From positions 124,001 through 188,000 of the forward strand of contig NZ_JACVMU010000002.1 in NCBI RefSeq assembly GCF_014529985.1: a stretch of 64,000 nucleotides of DNA, in the 5' to 3' direction. The translations under genes were made by a program, and so were the position numbers. Origin of the DNA: Leucobacter sp. cx-42. Lineage in GTDB: Bacteria > Actinomycetota > Actinomycetes > Actinomycetales > Microbacteriaceae. The notes under the pieces were generated by a model. It did no database searches. It saw nothing but the letters and a program-made list of their open reading frames with translations, and was not told the origin of the DNA. This document shows, piece by piece, positions 35,841-45,382 of the stretch (its first letter is position 1; each line of letters starts with the position of its first letter).

Positions 35841-37306
35841 GACGTGACGCTTTCTGTTGATGCTTGACGAAGTTTGGTGATGAGGTCGCGGGCTGCCGTG
35901 CGCGCACCAGGAATGACCGAAGCCAGGCCGGTGCCGTGCACCCAGTCCCCAGCGACGGTGATACGTTGCGGGGTTGCCACCAACTCGCAACGCTTCCCCC
36001 CGGCATGCCACTGCTGCCGCACACACGCCTGGATTGACGCGTCAGCCAGATCCACGCCCAACAGTTCCGATGCGTCCTGCAGTGCGAGCGCACGCACGTC
36101 ATCATCGGACAATCCGACGGTCTCGGGAGCCGATCCGGCGCGACCATACGAGAGTCGCAGCACGTGCTCGCCTGGCCCACGCTGCGCCGCACGATCAGGC
36201 CACTTCGCCGTGACGTGCGTGAGGGCCTTCGCCCGCACCGATCGCTCACCACCCGGGGCGACCAGCATGCCAGTGCCTCGCGGGGCGGCATCCAGGCGCG
36301 CGTCCGTCAGCGCGAGCGCCACCACTTCCACCAGCGCGGTGGCCCCGGTGGCCCCGGCTGCTCCAGCTGCCCCGACCCCCTCGGGGGCCTCGCCTGCCGG
36401 CGAGCCACACTCGTCCCACCCAAACAACGCGCTCGCCGCAGATTCCGGAGTGGCCACGACAAGGCCATCGGCTTCGGCCACACACTCGCCAGATTCGCTG
36501 CGGAGGATGATGCGGTCGCGATCCGCGCCCCCAATCGTGGCAATCGTGACGCCGGTGCGGATCTGCACACCGAGGCGCTCCAGTTCACGTTCGAGCACGT
36601 CGACGAGGTGAAACATTCCGCCGGGAAGCGCGGCCACCGCGCCACCAGCCGACAGCGCAGACGCACGCAGTTCACGCGCCGCACGAACCAAGCCCCCAGT
36701 GCGCACGTAGGCGTCGTACAGCCCAGGAATAGCACCCACCGACATGAGCTCAGGCTCCCGCGAATACACTCCCAAGCACACCGGCCGCACCAGCCGATCA
36801 AGTACCCGCTGACCCAGTTGGGTGCGCACGAGCTCAGCAAGCGAGGAATCTCGCGTGACCCTGGCGCGGATCGGTAGCACCCGCCCAGCCGCAGCTCGCA
36901 ACGCCCCGCCCCAGCCGAGCACACTTCGCGACGCACGGGACAGCGGCTGGGCCGGAATCCCCACCGCACCACCGGCAGGCAACGGCAGCGCCCGACCATC
37001 TGCGTACACCCACGAGCCGAGCGCTGCAGGCGAGACAATCTCGTCAGCGATCCCCAGATCTGCGAGCAACGCGTGCACGCCACCGTTTCGCGTCGCAAAG
37101 GCCTCCGCTCCGAGGTCGACGCGATGCCCCGCAAGCAGGGCGCTCGCAATTCGGCCACCCAGTGTGGCCTCACGCTCGAACAGCGTCACCCGCATGCCAG
37201 CGCGTGCGAGCTCCCACGCAGCCACCATCCCAGCAACACCGCCGCCAACGACGGCAACAGCCAGCTGGCCAGCATCGGCAGCGCCGGCGCTAGCTACGCC
37301 AGGCAT
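35837..37306 (-). CDS. hemY: HemY-type coproporphyrinogen III/protoporphyrinogen IX oxidase
   Basis: The 489-residue flavoprotein has an N-terminal FAD-binding VAVVGGGVAGMVAAWELARAG, then FEREATLGGRI, and the C-terminal VAGDWVHGTGLASVIPGARTAA that closes the FAD site. In actinobacteria this enzyme mostly oxidises coproporphyrinogen III to coproporphyrin III (also named CgoX). ATG 37306 is chosen over the TTG at 37312 because GTGGAG lies seven bases before it. An Ala/Gly-rich insert near residues 300-325 is unusual. It overlaps hemE by 17 bases. Confidence 0.92.
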   Translation of the reverse strand: MPGVASAGAADAGQLAVAVVGGGVAGMVAAWELARAGMRVTLFEREATLGGRIASALLAGHRVDLGAEAFATRNGGVHALLADLGIADEIVSPAALGSWVYADGRALPLPAGGAVGIPAQPLSRASRSVLGWGGALRAAAGRVLPIRARVTRDSSLAELVRTQLGQRVLDRLVRPVCLGVYSREPELMSVGAIPGLYDAYVRTGGLVRAARELRASALSAGGAVAALPGGMFHLVDVLERELERLGVQIRTGVTIATIGGADRDRIILRSESGECVAEADGLVVATPESAASALFGWDECGSPAGEAPEGVGAAGAAGATGATALVEVVALALTDARLDAAPRGTGMLVAPGGERSVRAKALTHVTAKWPDRAAQRGPGEHVLRLSYGRAGSAPETVGLSDDDVRALALQDASELLGVDLADASIQACVRQQWHAGGKRCELVATPQRITVAGDWVHGTGLASVIPGARTAARDLITKLRQASTESVTS

Positions 37307-38369
37307 GCGCAAACTCCACGATCCGAGTGAGCACCTCAGGATCAGTCTCAGGCGGCACTCCGTGCCCCAGGTTCAGCACGTGGCCTGGGGCGCGCTCGCC
37401 GCGGGTGAGCACATCGGCGAGGTGTTCTTCGAGCGCCGACTGCCCTGCAAACAGCAGTGCGGGGTCGAGGTTGCCCTGTAGCGGAAACGCGTCGCCGAGG
37501 CGGGCGCTTGCTTCGTCGAGGGGGATCCGCCAATCCACACCGAGCGCGTGCGGCTCAACCTCGGCAAGCGCCTCAAGCAGGTGACCTGACCCGACCGCGA
37601 AGTGAATGATCGGCACGCCAGTGTCGCGCACGAGCGACAGCGCACGCCGGGACGCTGGCGCTACGGCCGCGCGATAGTCAGCGACGCTCAGCGAGCCAGC
37701 CCACGAGTCAAACAGCTGCACCGCACTCGCGCCAGCCTCGACCTGCGCTTCGAGGAATACGGCGCTGAGATCCGCAGCCCAGTCCAGCAGGGCAGCCCAC
37801 ACACCGGGGTCGGAGTGCATAAGCGCACGTGCCTTGAGGTGCTCACGCGACGGCCGACCCTCAACGAGATAGGCAGCGAGTGTGAAGGGCGCGCCAGCAA
37901 AGCCAATGAGCGGCACCTCACCGAGCTCGGCAACGGTCAAGGCGACCGCCTCACGAATCGGACCAAGCGCGGCCCGCAGGCGCTCAGGCGAGTGCTCTGC
38001 GCGGCAGCGCGCCACATCTGCGGCGGTGCGCACGGGCTGCGTAAAGACCGGTCCGGTCCCGGCGACGAGGTCGACGTCGACACCGGCAAGCAGCAGCGGG
38101 ACGACGATGTCACTGAAGAACACCGCGGCGTCGACGCCGTGCCTGCGCACGGGCTGCAGGGTGATCTCGGAGGCAAGCTGCGGATCAAGGCACGCATCGA
38201 GCATGCGGTGCTCGGCGCGCAGCGCACGGTATTCCGGCAGCGAGCGACCGGCCTGGCGCATGAACCACACGGGGACACGGTCAGGACGATCTCCACGGAG
38301 CGCGCGGATCAACGGCGAACCGCTCGTACGCCCCGAAATGAGCGGGTGGGTTGCAGGTAAAGCATTCAT
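37290..38369 (-). CDS. hemE: Uroporphyrinogen decarboxylase
   Basis: The 359-residue enzyme has the signature VPVWFMRQAGRSLPEYR, the substrate Asp of FFSDIVVPL, GFAGAPFTLAAYL and LNLGHGVPPETDPEVL at the C-terminus. It makes coproporphyrinogen III. It is the first gene of the minus-strand heme operon. The ATG at 38369 is preferred by homology; no good ribosome site precedes it, so the message may begin close to the start codon. Confidence 0.95.
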   Translation of the reverse strand: MNALPATHPLISGRTSGSPLIRALRGDRPDRVPVWFMRQAGRSLPEYRALRAEHRMLDACLDPQLASEITLQPVRRHGVDAAVFFSDIVVPLLLAGVDVDLVAGTGPVFTQPVRTAADVARCRAEHSPERLRAALGPIREAVALTVAELGEVPLIGFAGAPFTLAAYLVEGRPSREHLKARALMHSDPGVWAALLDWAADLSAVFLEAQVEAGASAVQLFDSWAGSLSVADYRAAVAPASRRALSLVRDTGVPIIHFAVGSGHLLEALAEVEPHALGVDWRIPLDEASARLGDAFPLQGNLDPALLFAGQSALEEHLADVLTRGERAPGHVLNLGHGVPPETDPEVLTRIVEFAHAWRS

Positions 38370-38380
38370 CGCACCAGATA

Positions 38381-38417
38381 CTAATACCCACATCTGATGT
38401 ATTAGGTCAGATGTATT
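38381..38417. promoter_or_regulatory. Inverted and direct repeats in the hemE/hemA divergent gap
   Basis: CTAATAC (38381-38387) and GTATTAG (38399-38405) are inverted; TGATGTATT (38395-38403) is nearly repeated as AGATGTATT (38409-38417), 14 bases on. This AT-rich block lies between two divergent heme transcripts and is a candidate operator or promoter pair. Confidence 0.4.
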
Positions 38418-38477
38418 CAGGAATGGGTGATTTGCTTATCCCTGATCCTTGACCACGAGCCTGAAAACCCGCTTTAC

Positions 38478-39743
38478 ATGCTTATTTCCCTGTCATTCCC
38501 GCTCGACCGCGCCCCGTTTGGGCTCCTCGAGCGACTCTCGCTTCGCCAAGACGCGATTGCTGCCGCGCTCACCACGACCCCACTCACCCGCGGCTCGGTC
38601 GTGCTTGCGACGTGCAACCGCTTCGAGGTGTACGCTGACCTCGATGCCGAGCCAGACGACTGGGTACCCGGATCACTCCTCGCGGGCATCGCCACGGCGG
38701 CAAATCTCCCAGAGACCGACCTGGACACTGTCGCGACCACCGCGACCGGGCACGCCGCGGTCGTACACCTGTGCGAGGTAGCTTCGGGCCTCCGCTCCGC
38801 CGTCATTGGCGAAACAGAGATTGCCGGGCAAGTTCGCCGGGCACACGATGCCGCCCGCGAGCAGGGCACATTGACACATCAATTGGAGCATCTGTTTCGC
38901 ACCGCCACCCGCACCTCTCGCGAGGTGGGGCATCGCACAGACATCAGGTCAAGCGGCAAATCCCTCGTGCGCCTTGGGTTGCGGATCGCAGAAGCCCGCA
39001 TCCCCGACTGGTCATCGGCTCGGGTGCTCCTCATTGGCACCGGCGCCTACGCCGGCGCCTCAATCGCAGCGCTCAGAGCGCGCGGCGTCACCAACATTCG
39101 GGTTTTCTCACCGTCTGGTCGAGCGGCCGACTACGCGACCCAGCACGACCTCACACCGGTCGCCAACGACCAGCTCAGCGAGGCACTCGCGGCAGCCGAC
39201 CTCGTTGTCGCCTGCACACGCGCAGAAGAGCCCCTCCTCACCACCGACCATCTGGGCCAGGTTCGTGAACAGGGACTCCTACTGATTGATTTGGGACTCC
39301 CCCGCAATATTGATCCAGCGGTTGCCGGGCTGCCGGGAGTCTCGCTCCTCGACCTCGAAACAATCGCCAAGCACGCGCCCGTCGCCGAGCTGAGCGCTGA
39401 GGCAGAAGCGCACGAGATCGTGCGCGCTGCCGCCGCAGAGTTTCACGCGCTTGAGGCGGAGCGGGACGCCGTCCCGAGTCTGCGCGCGTTGCGCACCCAC
39501 GTCGCGGCAATCCTCGAGGAGGAGCTGTGCGAGTCAGATCAGGTCACCTCTGCGCTCCGGCGCTTCACCGGGAAGCTGCTCCACGAGCCGATGACGCGGA
39601 TCCGCACACTCGGTCGCGAGGGCCGCGGCGACGATGCGGCGCAGGCCCTCGCGACCCTGTTCGGGATCGACGTCCAGCAGGCTACTGCTGGAGACGCTTC
39701 CGGATCCAACCCGAGAGCAGGTCAACCGCCACAATCACGATGA
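38478..39743 (+). CDS. hemA: Glutamyl-tRNA reductase
   Basis: The 421-residue enzyme has the catalytic Cys in VLATCNRFEVYADL, the tRNA-binding and active region SAVIGETEIAGQVR, and an NADPH-binding VLLIGTGAYAG. It begins heme synthesis by reducing Glu-tRNA to glutamate-1-semialdehyde, the HemL substrate. ATG 38478 matches the family start (MLISLSFPLD); upstream codons are not conserved. No Shine-Dalgarno is visible. The last 20 codons overlap the 3' end of the convergent phnE gene by 62 bases. Confidence 0.95.
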   Translation: MLISLSFPLDRAPFGLLERLSLRQDAIAAALTTTPLTRGSVVLATCNRFEVYADLDAEPDDWVPGSLLAGIATAANLPETDLDTVATTATGHAAVVHLCEVASGLRSAVIGETEIAGQVRRAHDAAREQGTLTHQLEHLFRTATRTSREVGHRTDIRSSGKSLVRLGLRIAEARIPDWSSARVLLIGTGAYAGASIAALRARGVTNIRVFSPSGRAADYATQHDLTPVANDQLSEALAAADLVVACTRAEEPLLTTDHLGQVREQGLLLIDLGLPRNIDPAVAGLPGVSLLDLETIAKHAPVAELSAEAEAHEIVRAAAAEFHALEAERDAVPSLRALRTHVAAILEEELCESDQVTSALRRFTGKLLHEPMTRIRTLGREGRGDDAAQALATLFGIDVQQATAGDASGSNPRAGQPPQSR

Positions 39744-40593
39744 GGATGATGATGAGGTAGGTGAGCATCTCGTTGAACTGGAAGGTCTTGATCGCCTTGT
39801 TGATGAGGAGACCGATACCGCCAGCACCGACGAGACCGAGCACGAGCGACGAACGCACGTTCACATCGAAGCGGTAGAGCAGCAGGCCGGTGAGCTGCGG
39901 AAGCACGCTCGGGATGGTCGCGTTCGACACGACCTGCCAACGCGATGCGCCAGCGGTGCGGAGCGCCTGCTCGGGGCCGGGATCAATGTCTTCCATCGCT
40001 TCGGCCCAGAGCTTGCCCATGACGCCGGTGTTATGGCAGATGAGCGCGAGGACACCGGCGAACGGGCCGAGGCCCACCGCGGTCACGAAGATGAGCGCAA
40101 ACACGATGTCGGGAACCGCTCGGAAGAACGAGAGGATGCCGCGTGCGACCTGGTACATGAAGGCGTTCGGCGTCGTGGTACGGGCGGCAAAGACCGCGAG
40201 CAACAGGGCGAAGGGGACCGAAAGTGTCGTGCCGAGCAGACCGATCCAGAGCGTGGTGAGCGCACCCTCGATGCCCTTGACGAGCGTTTCAGACGAGAAG
40301 TCAGGCGGGAACGCCTCGCTGATGAACCGGGCCATGCCGTTTGCGCCGGTCACCAGCGCATCGACACGGAAGTCGGTTGCTTGGAACGCAAACCAGTGCA
40401 ATGCCAGCAGCACGACGGCGAGCGTCACCCACGAGGTGGCGCGGCCGGTGGCGCGCGGATCGCGAGGCACGTCCATGCGGCGAGCGCGGTTACCGCCGTT
40501 CTTGCCACCGGTGGTGCCGGTGAGCGCACCGGCGACGGGAGCCCCGGCAACGGCTGCTGCGGTTACGGGCTGCTCAGGTGCGGTTGTCAGCAC
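39682..40593 (-). CDS. phnE: Phosphonate ABC transporter permease
   Basis: The 303-residue membrane protein has an Ala/Gly/Thr-rich first 50 residues, then about six hydrophobic segments. AFPPDFS, TTLWIGLLGTTLSVPFALLLA, FFRAVPDIVFALIFV and GVMGKLWAEAMEDID with LRTAGASRWQVV are characteristic of PhnE. It forms the channel for phosphonate or phosphate-ester import with PhnC and PhnD. The GTG start is nine bases after phnC. Its last 62 bases overlap hemA tail to tail. Confidence 0.92.
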   Translation of the reverse strand: MLTTAPEQPVTAAAVAGAPVAGALTGTTGGKNGGNRARRMDVPRDPRATGRATSWVTLAVVLLALHWFAFQATDFRVDALVTGANGMARFISEAFPPDFSSETLVKGIEGALTTLWIGLLGTTLSVPFALLLAVFAARTTTPNAFMYQVARGILSFFRAVPDIVFALIFVTAVGLGPFAGVLALICHNTGVMGKLWAEAMEDIDPGPEQALRTAGASRWQVVSNATIPSVLPQLTGLLLYRFDVNVRSSLVLGLVGAGGIGLLINKAIKTFQFNEMLTYLIIILIVIVAVDLLSGWIRKRLQQ

Positions 40594-40602
40594 GGGGAAT
40601 CC

Positions 40603-41448
<846 letters not shown>

Positions 41449-41451
41449 GGG

Positions 41452-42363
41452 TTATACGTCCTTCTCAGTGAGGTTCATCGTCTCTGCGAGATCGAAGAGC
41501 GGCTTGTAGGTGTCGTTGGTGACCTCGATCATGGGACCGGCGGGATCGACACCGAGGAACTTGCTGACCTTGGCGACGTCTGCCGAGTCGAGACCGAGCA
41601 GTGCGTCCTTCACCGCGTCCTGGAATTCCTGCGGCAGGTTGCTGCGGACGGTGACCGGGTCGTTCGGGATCTCTTCCGACTCCCACACCTGGCGGTAGCC
41701 TGCGGGGTCGAAGGTGCCTGCCTCGGTTGCGGTCGCAAGGGTCTGCGAGTTGATCTGCGCTGCGTCGACGGTGCCGTTCACGAGCGCAAGGAGCGCCTCG
41801 GGGTGGCCGCCAGCGTAATCCCACTGCACATCAGCATCGATACCCGCATCGACGAGCGCCGACATCGGGAGCGCGTCGCCCGAGGTCGAACCGGGGCTGC
41901 CGAGCGCGAGGGTCTTGCCCTTGAGATCTTCGATGGTCTTGACCGGCGAATCCTTGGGCACCCAGATGCCACCGGTGTAGGTGGTGGGCTGGCCCTCTGC
42001 GTCACCGAACGATGCGAGTGCGGTTGCGCCGGCACGCTCGTTTGCGAAGACGAAGCCGAGGGGGCCGAACTGTGCAATCTCGAGCTGATCGTTCTCCATC
42101 GCGAGGACCTCTGCCGCGTAGTCCTCGGTGATCTGCACCTCGACCGGGCAGTCGAGCTTCTCCGAGAGTGCGTCTGCGAGCAGACGGTACGCGGGCTCGA
42201 GTGCTTCGGGATCCTCGTAGGGCAGCACGCCGAAGCGGATCTGGCCGCCGGGGCAGGTCACCGACTCAGCGCTAGCAGTGTCTTCGGATGCCGACGAGCA
42301 GCCGGTGAGGCCGAGACCGAGCAGGGTGATCGCCGCGGTTGCAGCGAGAGTAAATTTCTTCAC
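41452..42363 (-). CDS. phnD: Phosphate/phosphonate ABC transporter substrate-binding lipoprotein
   Basis: The 303-residue protein has a lipoprotein signal ending LGLTGCSS (Cys22). The mature part has the PhnD pattern: IRFGVLPYEDPEAL, EIAQFGPLGFVFA, LKGKTLALGSPGSTSG with the Ser/Thr anion loop, and ADVQWDYAGGHPEALLAL. It delivers a phosphonate to PhnCE. It is the first transport gene after the FAD oxidase, separated by 89 bases. Confidence 0.92.
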   Translation of the reverse strand: MKKFTLAATAAITLLGLGLTGCSSASEDTASAESVTCPGGQIRFGVLPYEDPEALEPAYRLLADALSEKLDCPVEVQITEDYAAEVLAMENDQLEIAQFGPLGFVFANERAGATALASFGDAEGQPTTYTGGIWVPKDSPVKTIEDLKGKTLALGSPGSTSGDALPMSALVDAGIDADVQWDYAGGHPEALLALVNGTVDAAQINSQTLATATEAGTFDPAGYRQVWESEEIPNDPVTVRSNLPQEFQDAVKDALLGLDSADVAKVSKFLGVDPAGPMIEVTNDTYKPLFDLAETMNLTEKDV

Positions 42364-42452
42364 GATTCTCCTTGGGAGTAATGGATGTGTGAGTAAAACG
42401 GAAAGTCAGAAAGTCTGTGGGTGGGGCGTGACCGAGCGCGGAACAGCCGCGG

Positions 42453-43598
42453 TTACTGCCAGCTCGCGATCGTGCGTGCACCGAGACCGAGGCCGACGGT
42501 CATGCCGACGCCGGTCGTGAGCGAGACAACGTCGATGCCTGGCGCGGGAGCCGCGCGCAGAATGTCCTGCTTCGCGCTCGTCGCGTAGATGCCTTGCCAG
42601 CGCTCGATCACTTCGAGTCGTTCAGCGCCGAGCACGTGCGCTGCCTCAGCGAGCAGCAGTTCGGTCCAGGCCTCGCGCAGGAAGGGCGGTGCAGAAGCAA
42701 AGCTCTCGTGCGAGTCACCGACGAGCAGGGTGCCATCTGCCTGCTGCGTGAACATGGCGTTTGCGTCGATCTCAATGAGGTCGCGGCGGTTCGCCTGCAT
42801 CTCAGCACGCAACGCGTCTGCAGCGGGGCCAGCGAACGCGCCGTATCGGAGCATCGAGGTGCCGGTCAGCACAGCCGGTCCGAGGCCCATGCTGTGCGGG
42901 GCCCGCACGCGGGTCATCTGGAGGACGCACTCGCGCACTGCGTGCTGCTCTGCCAGCTCGGGGAACAGGCGTCCCACGAGGTGTCCCGCTGCGATGACCA
43001 CGCGATCCGCGACAATGTCACCGCGGTTTGTAGCGACCGTGACGTGCGCTGCGGTCTGATCCGCGCCGAATACGGTCGTACCGAACTGCACCTCACCGCG
43101 CTCGTGGGCAGCAACCCACGCAGCGATGCGAGCGACCGCGGTGCGCGGATCGGCGGTCACGTCACTCGGCAACAGCGCGCCGGCAACGTGCACTGGCTTG
43201 AACGCCGAACGATCGAGGTGGAGCTGTTCGCTCACCTCTGCCCCGGTGAGCAGGCGAGCCCCTGCTGGCGCACGCTCAGTGACAAGCTCCTGCAGCACCG
43301 CCTCTTCAGCTTCGGTGCGTGCGACAGCGAGCGTTCCCGAGCGGCGTGCTTCGACGCCGGCACGCTCAGCAAGACTGAGCCAGATCGGCAGGCTCTCCTG
43401 CGCAAGTTCGCCGAGCTCCCCCGCCTGCACCGAAGCGCAGACGTGGCCGAAGTTGCGAACGCTAGCGAGTACCGCAGCGTGATCCTGCTCGAGGACGGTG
43501 ACGCGGTACCCCGCATCGAGCGCAGCAACTGCGTGGCCGAGGCCGATGATGCCGGCGCCAACAATGACGACGTGTTCCGGCTGGTTCGTGGTGATCAT
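42453..43598 (-). CDS. FAD-dependent amine oxidase of the phosphonate-associated TIGR03364 type
   Basis: The 381-residue protein is a DAO-fold flavoenzyme with VVIVGAGIIGLGHAVAALDAG, the flavin-region SVRNFGHV and a C-terminal GVGMTVGLGLGARTIA. NFGHVC near residue 50 and the location beside phn transport genes and a phosphonatase-like gene fit the TIGR03364 (HpnW-type) group. From memory, such enzymes oxidise aminoethylphosphonate or its N-methyl form to phosphonoacetaldehyde. It likely acts on the imported compound in the cytoplasm, with no PhnW transaminase in sight. Divergent from the GntR gene, whose putative site lies 17 bases upstream. Confidence 0.85.
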   Translation of the reverse strand: MITTNQPEHVVIVGAGIIGLGHAVAALDAGYRVTVLEQDHAAVLASVRNFGHVCASVQAGELGELAQESLPIWLSLAERAGVEARRSGTLAVARTEAEEAVLQELVTERAPAGARLLTGAEVSEQLHLDRSAFKPVHVAGALLPSDVTADPRTAVARIAAWVAAHERGEVQFGTTVFGADQTAAHVTVATNRGDIVADRVVIAAGHLVGRLFPELAEQHAVRECVLQMTRVRAPHSMGLGPAVLTGTSMLRYGAFAGPAADALRAEMQANRRDLIEIDANAMFTQQADGTLLVGDSHESFASAPPFLREAWTELLLAEAAHVLGAERLEVIERWQGIYATSAKQDILRAAPAPGIDVVSLTTGVGMTVGLGLGARTIASWQ

Positions 43599-43614
43599 GG
43601 TTCGATCATGCGCC

Positions 43615-43636
43615 CCGAAAAGTAGTCAAGACAACT
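43615..43636. promoter_or_regulatory. 22-bp direct repeat, copy 1 (candidate GntR operator)
   Basis: The site begins CCGAAAAG and ends ACAACT, and matches the copy at 43727 in 18 of 22 bases. It lies 17 bases before the FAD oxidase start. Confidence 0.6.
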
Positions 43637-43726
43637 TTTTGGAGCACTGTTTGCGAGGCGTTCATTGTGGCCATATTCCGCTGAAATTCCGTCACTTTTC
43701 GTTCACCTTCGCGTCACCGTTACGAC

Positions 43727-43748
43727 CCGAAAAGCAGTACATACAACT
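43727..43748. promoter_or_regulatory. 22-bp direct repeat, copy 2 (candidate GntR operator)
   Basis: The second copy lies 15 bases before the GntR start. Its core, AGTACATACAACT, contains the GT-x4-AC type symmetry usual for GntR proteins. Confidence 0.6.
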
Positions 43749-43763
43749 CGTAGGCTGACTGCC

Positions 43764-44513
43764 ATGACTGACCGTTCCCCCCTGCATGCGCAGCTGTATG
43801 ACGAGATGGCCCGGCGCATCCGCACCGGCCTCTGGCAGCCTGGCGATCGCGTGCCGAGCGAGAAAGCACTCGTTGCCGAATTTGGCACCTCGCGCGGCCC
43901 CGTCCGGCAGGCGCTTGCGGCGCTCAGGTCGGAGGGAATGATCATCGGCCGCCGCGGAGCCCCGCCCCGGGTGCAGCGCACCGCTCCCACCCAGTCGTTC
44001 GACACGTTCTTGTCATTTACTGAGTGGGCGCGCGAGCTCGGACTCACTCCCGGTCAGCAGGTCGTCACGCAGGAGCCGCGTCCCGCTCCAGACGAGATCG
44101 CACGCGAGCTGCAGATCGAGCCTGGGGACACCATCGTTGAGATCATTCGCGTGCGGTTGCTCAACGGCCGCCCGGCCATGCTTGAGCGCTCTATTTACCC
44201 CTACGAGATCGGCCAAAGCCTCCTGACAGCCGACCTCAACGCCGGATCCATCTACCAACACCTGCTGCGCATGGGCGTCGTGCCGATCCGCGCCAGACAC
44301 ACGATCGACGCGATTGCGGCGCCGCCACTCGAATGTGAGCAACTCTCCATTGGGCCCGGCTCGCCCCTGCTGCGCGTGCGTCGCATTGCGTACGACAGCA
44401 CTGGGCGGATCATCGAGACCGCCGACGACCGTTACCTCCCAGCGATGGCGACATTCGTCATCGAAAACAGCGCCGAGCACCGCACCGCCTTCACCAGGCA
44501 GAGCGCCATCTGA
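43764..44513 (+). CDS. GntR-family (HutC/UTRA subfamily) regulator of phosphonate use
   Basis: The 249-residue protein has a winged helix at residues about 8-72 (LYDEMARRIRTGLWQPGDRVPSEKALVAEFGTSRGPVRQAL, read in parts) and a UTRA effector domain from about residue 90 with LERSIYPYEIG and LLRVRRIAYDSTGRIIE. The ATG at 43764 gives the family-normal length; upstream codons are intergenic. It sits between the phn uptake/oxidase operon and the hydrolase gene and probably represses both until a phosphonate or an intermediate binds. Confidence 0.9.
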   Translation: MTDRSPLHAQLYDEMARRIRTGLWQPGDRVPSEKALVAEFGTSRGPVRQALAALRSEGMIIGRRGAPPRVQRTAPTQSFDTFLSFTEWARELGLTPGQQVVTQEPRPAPDEIARELQIEPGDTIVEIIRVRLLNGRPAMLERSIYPYEIGQSLLTADLNAGSIYQHLLRMGVVPIRARHTIDAIAAPPLECEQLSIGPGSPLLRVRRIAYDSTGRIIETADDRYLPAMATFVIENSAEHRTAFTRQSAI

Positions 44514-44555
44514 CTTCACATACTCAATCGTTCACCGTTTAAGGAGCACTTCCGA

Positions 44556-45278
44556 ATGATTACCCTCGCCGTATTCGACATGGCAGGAACCACCATCAAC
44601 GACGGCGGCGCGGTCTACGACGCGCTTCGCGAGGCCGTCGAGGAGACCGGCGTCACCGTCTCGCCAGCAGACCTGCAGACCTGGATGGGCACCGAAAAGC
44701 GCGCCGCGATCACCGCACTCATCGAGCTCGGTGGCGGCGATCCTTTCACCCCGGCGGATCGCGTCCCCCTGGCGTATGACCGCTTCCGTGCAATCCTGGC
44801 TGAGAAGTATGCGGCGCAGCCGCCCACTCCCCTGCCCGGAGTTCCTGAGGCCATCACTCAGCTGCGCAGCGCCGGCCTCAAGGTTGCGCTGACGACCGGG
44901 TTCTCACGAGACATCGCAACCGGGATTCTCAACGAAATCAATTGGGTCGTTGGTGCTGATGCTGCGGGTGCTGCGGCGAGCGCCGTCGTGATCGATGCGC
45001 TCGTCTGCGGCGACGAGGTGGCTGCGGGCCGCCCGGCGCCGTACATGATTCACCGCGCGATGGAGGCGACGGGCGTGCAGGACGTCTCCACCGTGCTGGC
45101 CGCTGGCGACACCCTCGTCGATGTGCAGGCTGGCATCAACTCTGGTGCATCGCTCACGTTCGGCGTGCTGACGGGCGAGCTGCAGCGAACGGACTTCGCG
45201 GATTTGTGTGATTCGGCTCCGCGTACGGCCGAGGTCATCGAGTCTGTCGCAAAGATTCCCGTACGCCTCGGCCTGTAG
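44556..45278 (+). CDS. Phosphonatase-like HAD hydrolase (TIGR03351 type)
   Basis: The 240-residue HAD enzyme has the nucleophile motif FDMAGTT (Asp8), the Thr of LTTGFSRD, Lys48 in WMGTEKRAAI at the place of the Schiff-base lysine of phosphonoacetaldehyde hydrolase, and AGDTLVDVQAG as motif IV. It should cleave the C-P bond of phosphonoacetaldehyde to acetaldehyde and phosphate, completing breakdown of the compound oxidised by the neighbouring flavoenzyme. AAGGAG precedes the ATG by 10 bases. It follows the GntR gene by 42 bases. Confidence 0.87.
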   Translation: MITLAVFDMAGTTINDGGAVYDALREAVEETGVTVSPADLQTWMGTEKRAAITALIELGGGDPFTPADRVPLAYDRFRAILAEKYAAQPPTPLPGVPEAITQLRSAGLKVALTTGFSRDIATGILNEINWVVGADAAGAAASAVVIDALVCGDEVAAGRPAPYMIHRAMEATGVQDVSTVLAAGDTLVDVQAGINSGASLTFGVLTGELQRTDFADLCDSAPRTAEVIESVAKIPVRLGL

Positions 45279-45309
45279 GCAGCTGACGGGTTACTCTGCG
45301 ACAACAGCG

Positions 45310-45368
45310 AAACACCTCGGGTGACTGATCCGCGCCGCTCTGCGGAGGATCAGTCACCCGAGGTGTTT
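45310..45368. terminator. Bidirectional terminator between the hydrolase and EEP genes
   Basis: Arms of 22 bases (45310-45331 and 45347-45368, beginning AAACACCTCGGGTG) pair perfectly around a loop holding GCGCCGC; A and T runs flank both ends. Confidence 0.88.
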
Positions 45369-45382
45369 GTGTCATTCGTTCG

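Noticed and set aside
38449-38478. TTGACC as a -35 box for hemA
   Set aside because: The matching -10 would fall on the start codon itself, so it cannot serve this start.
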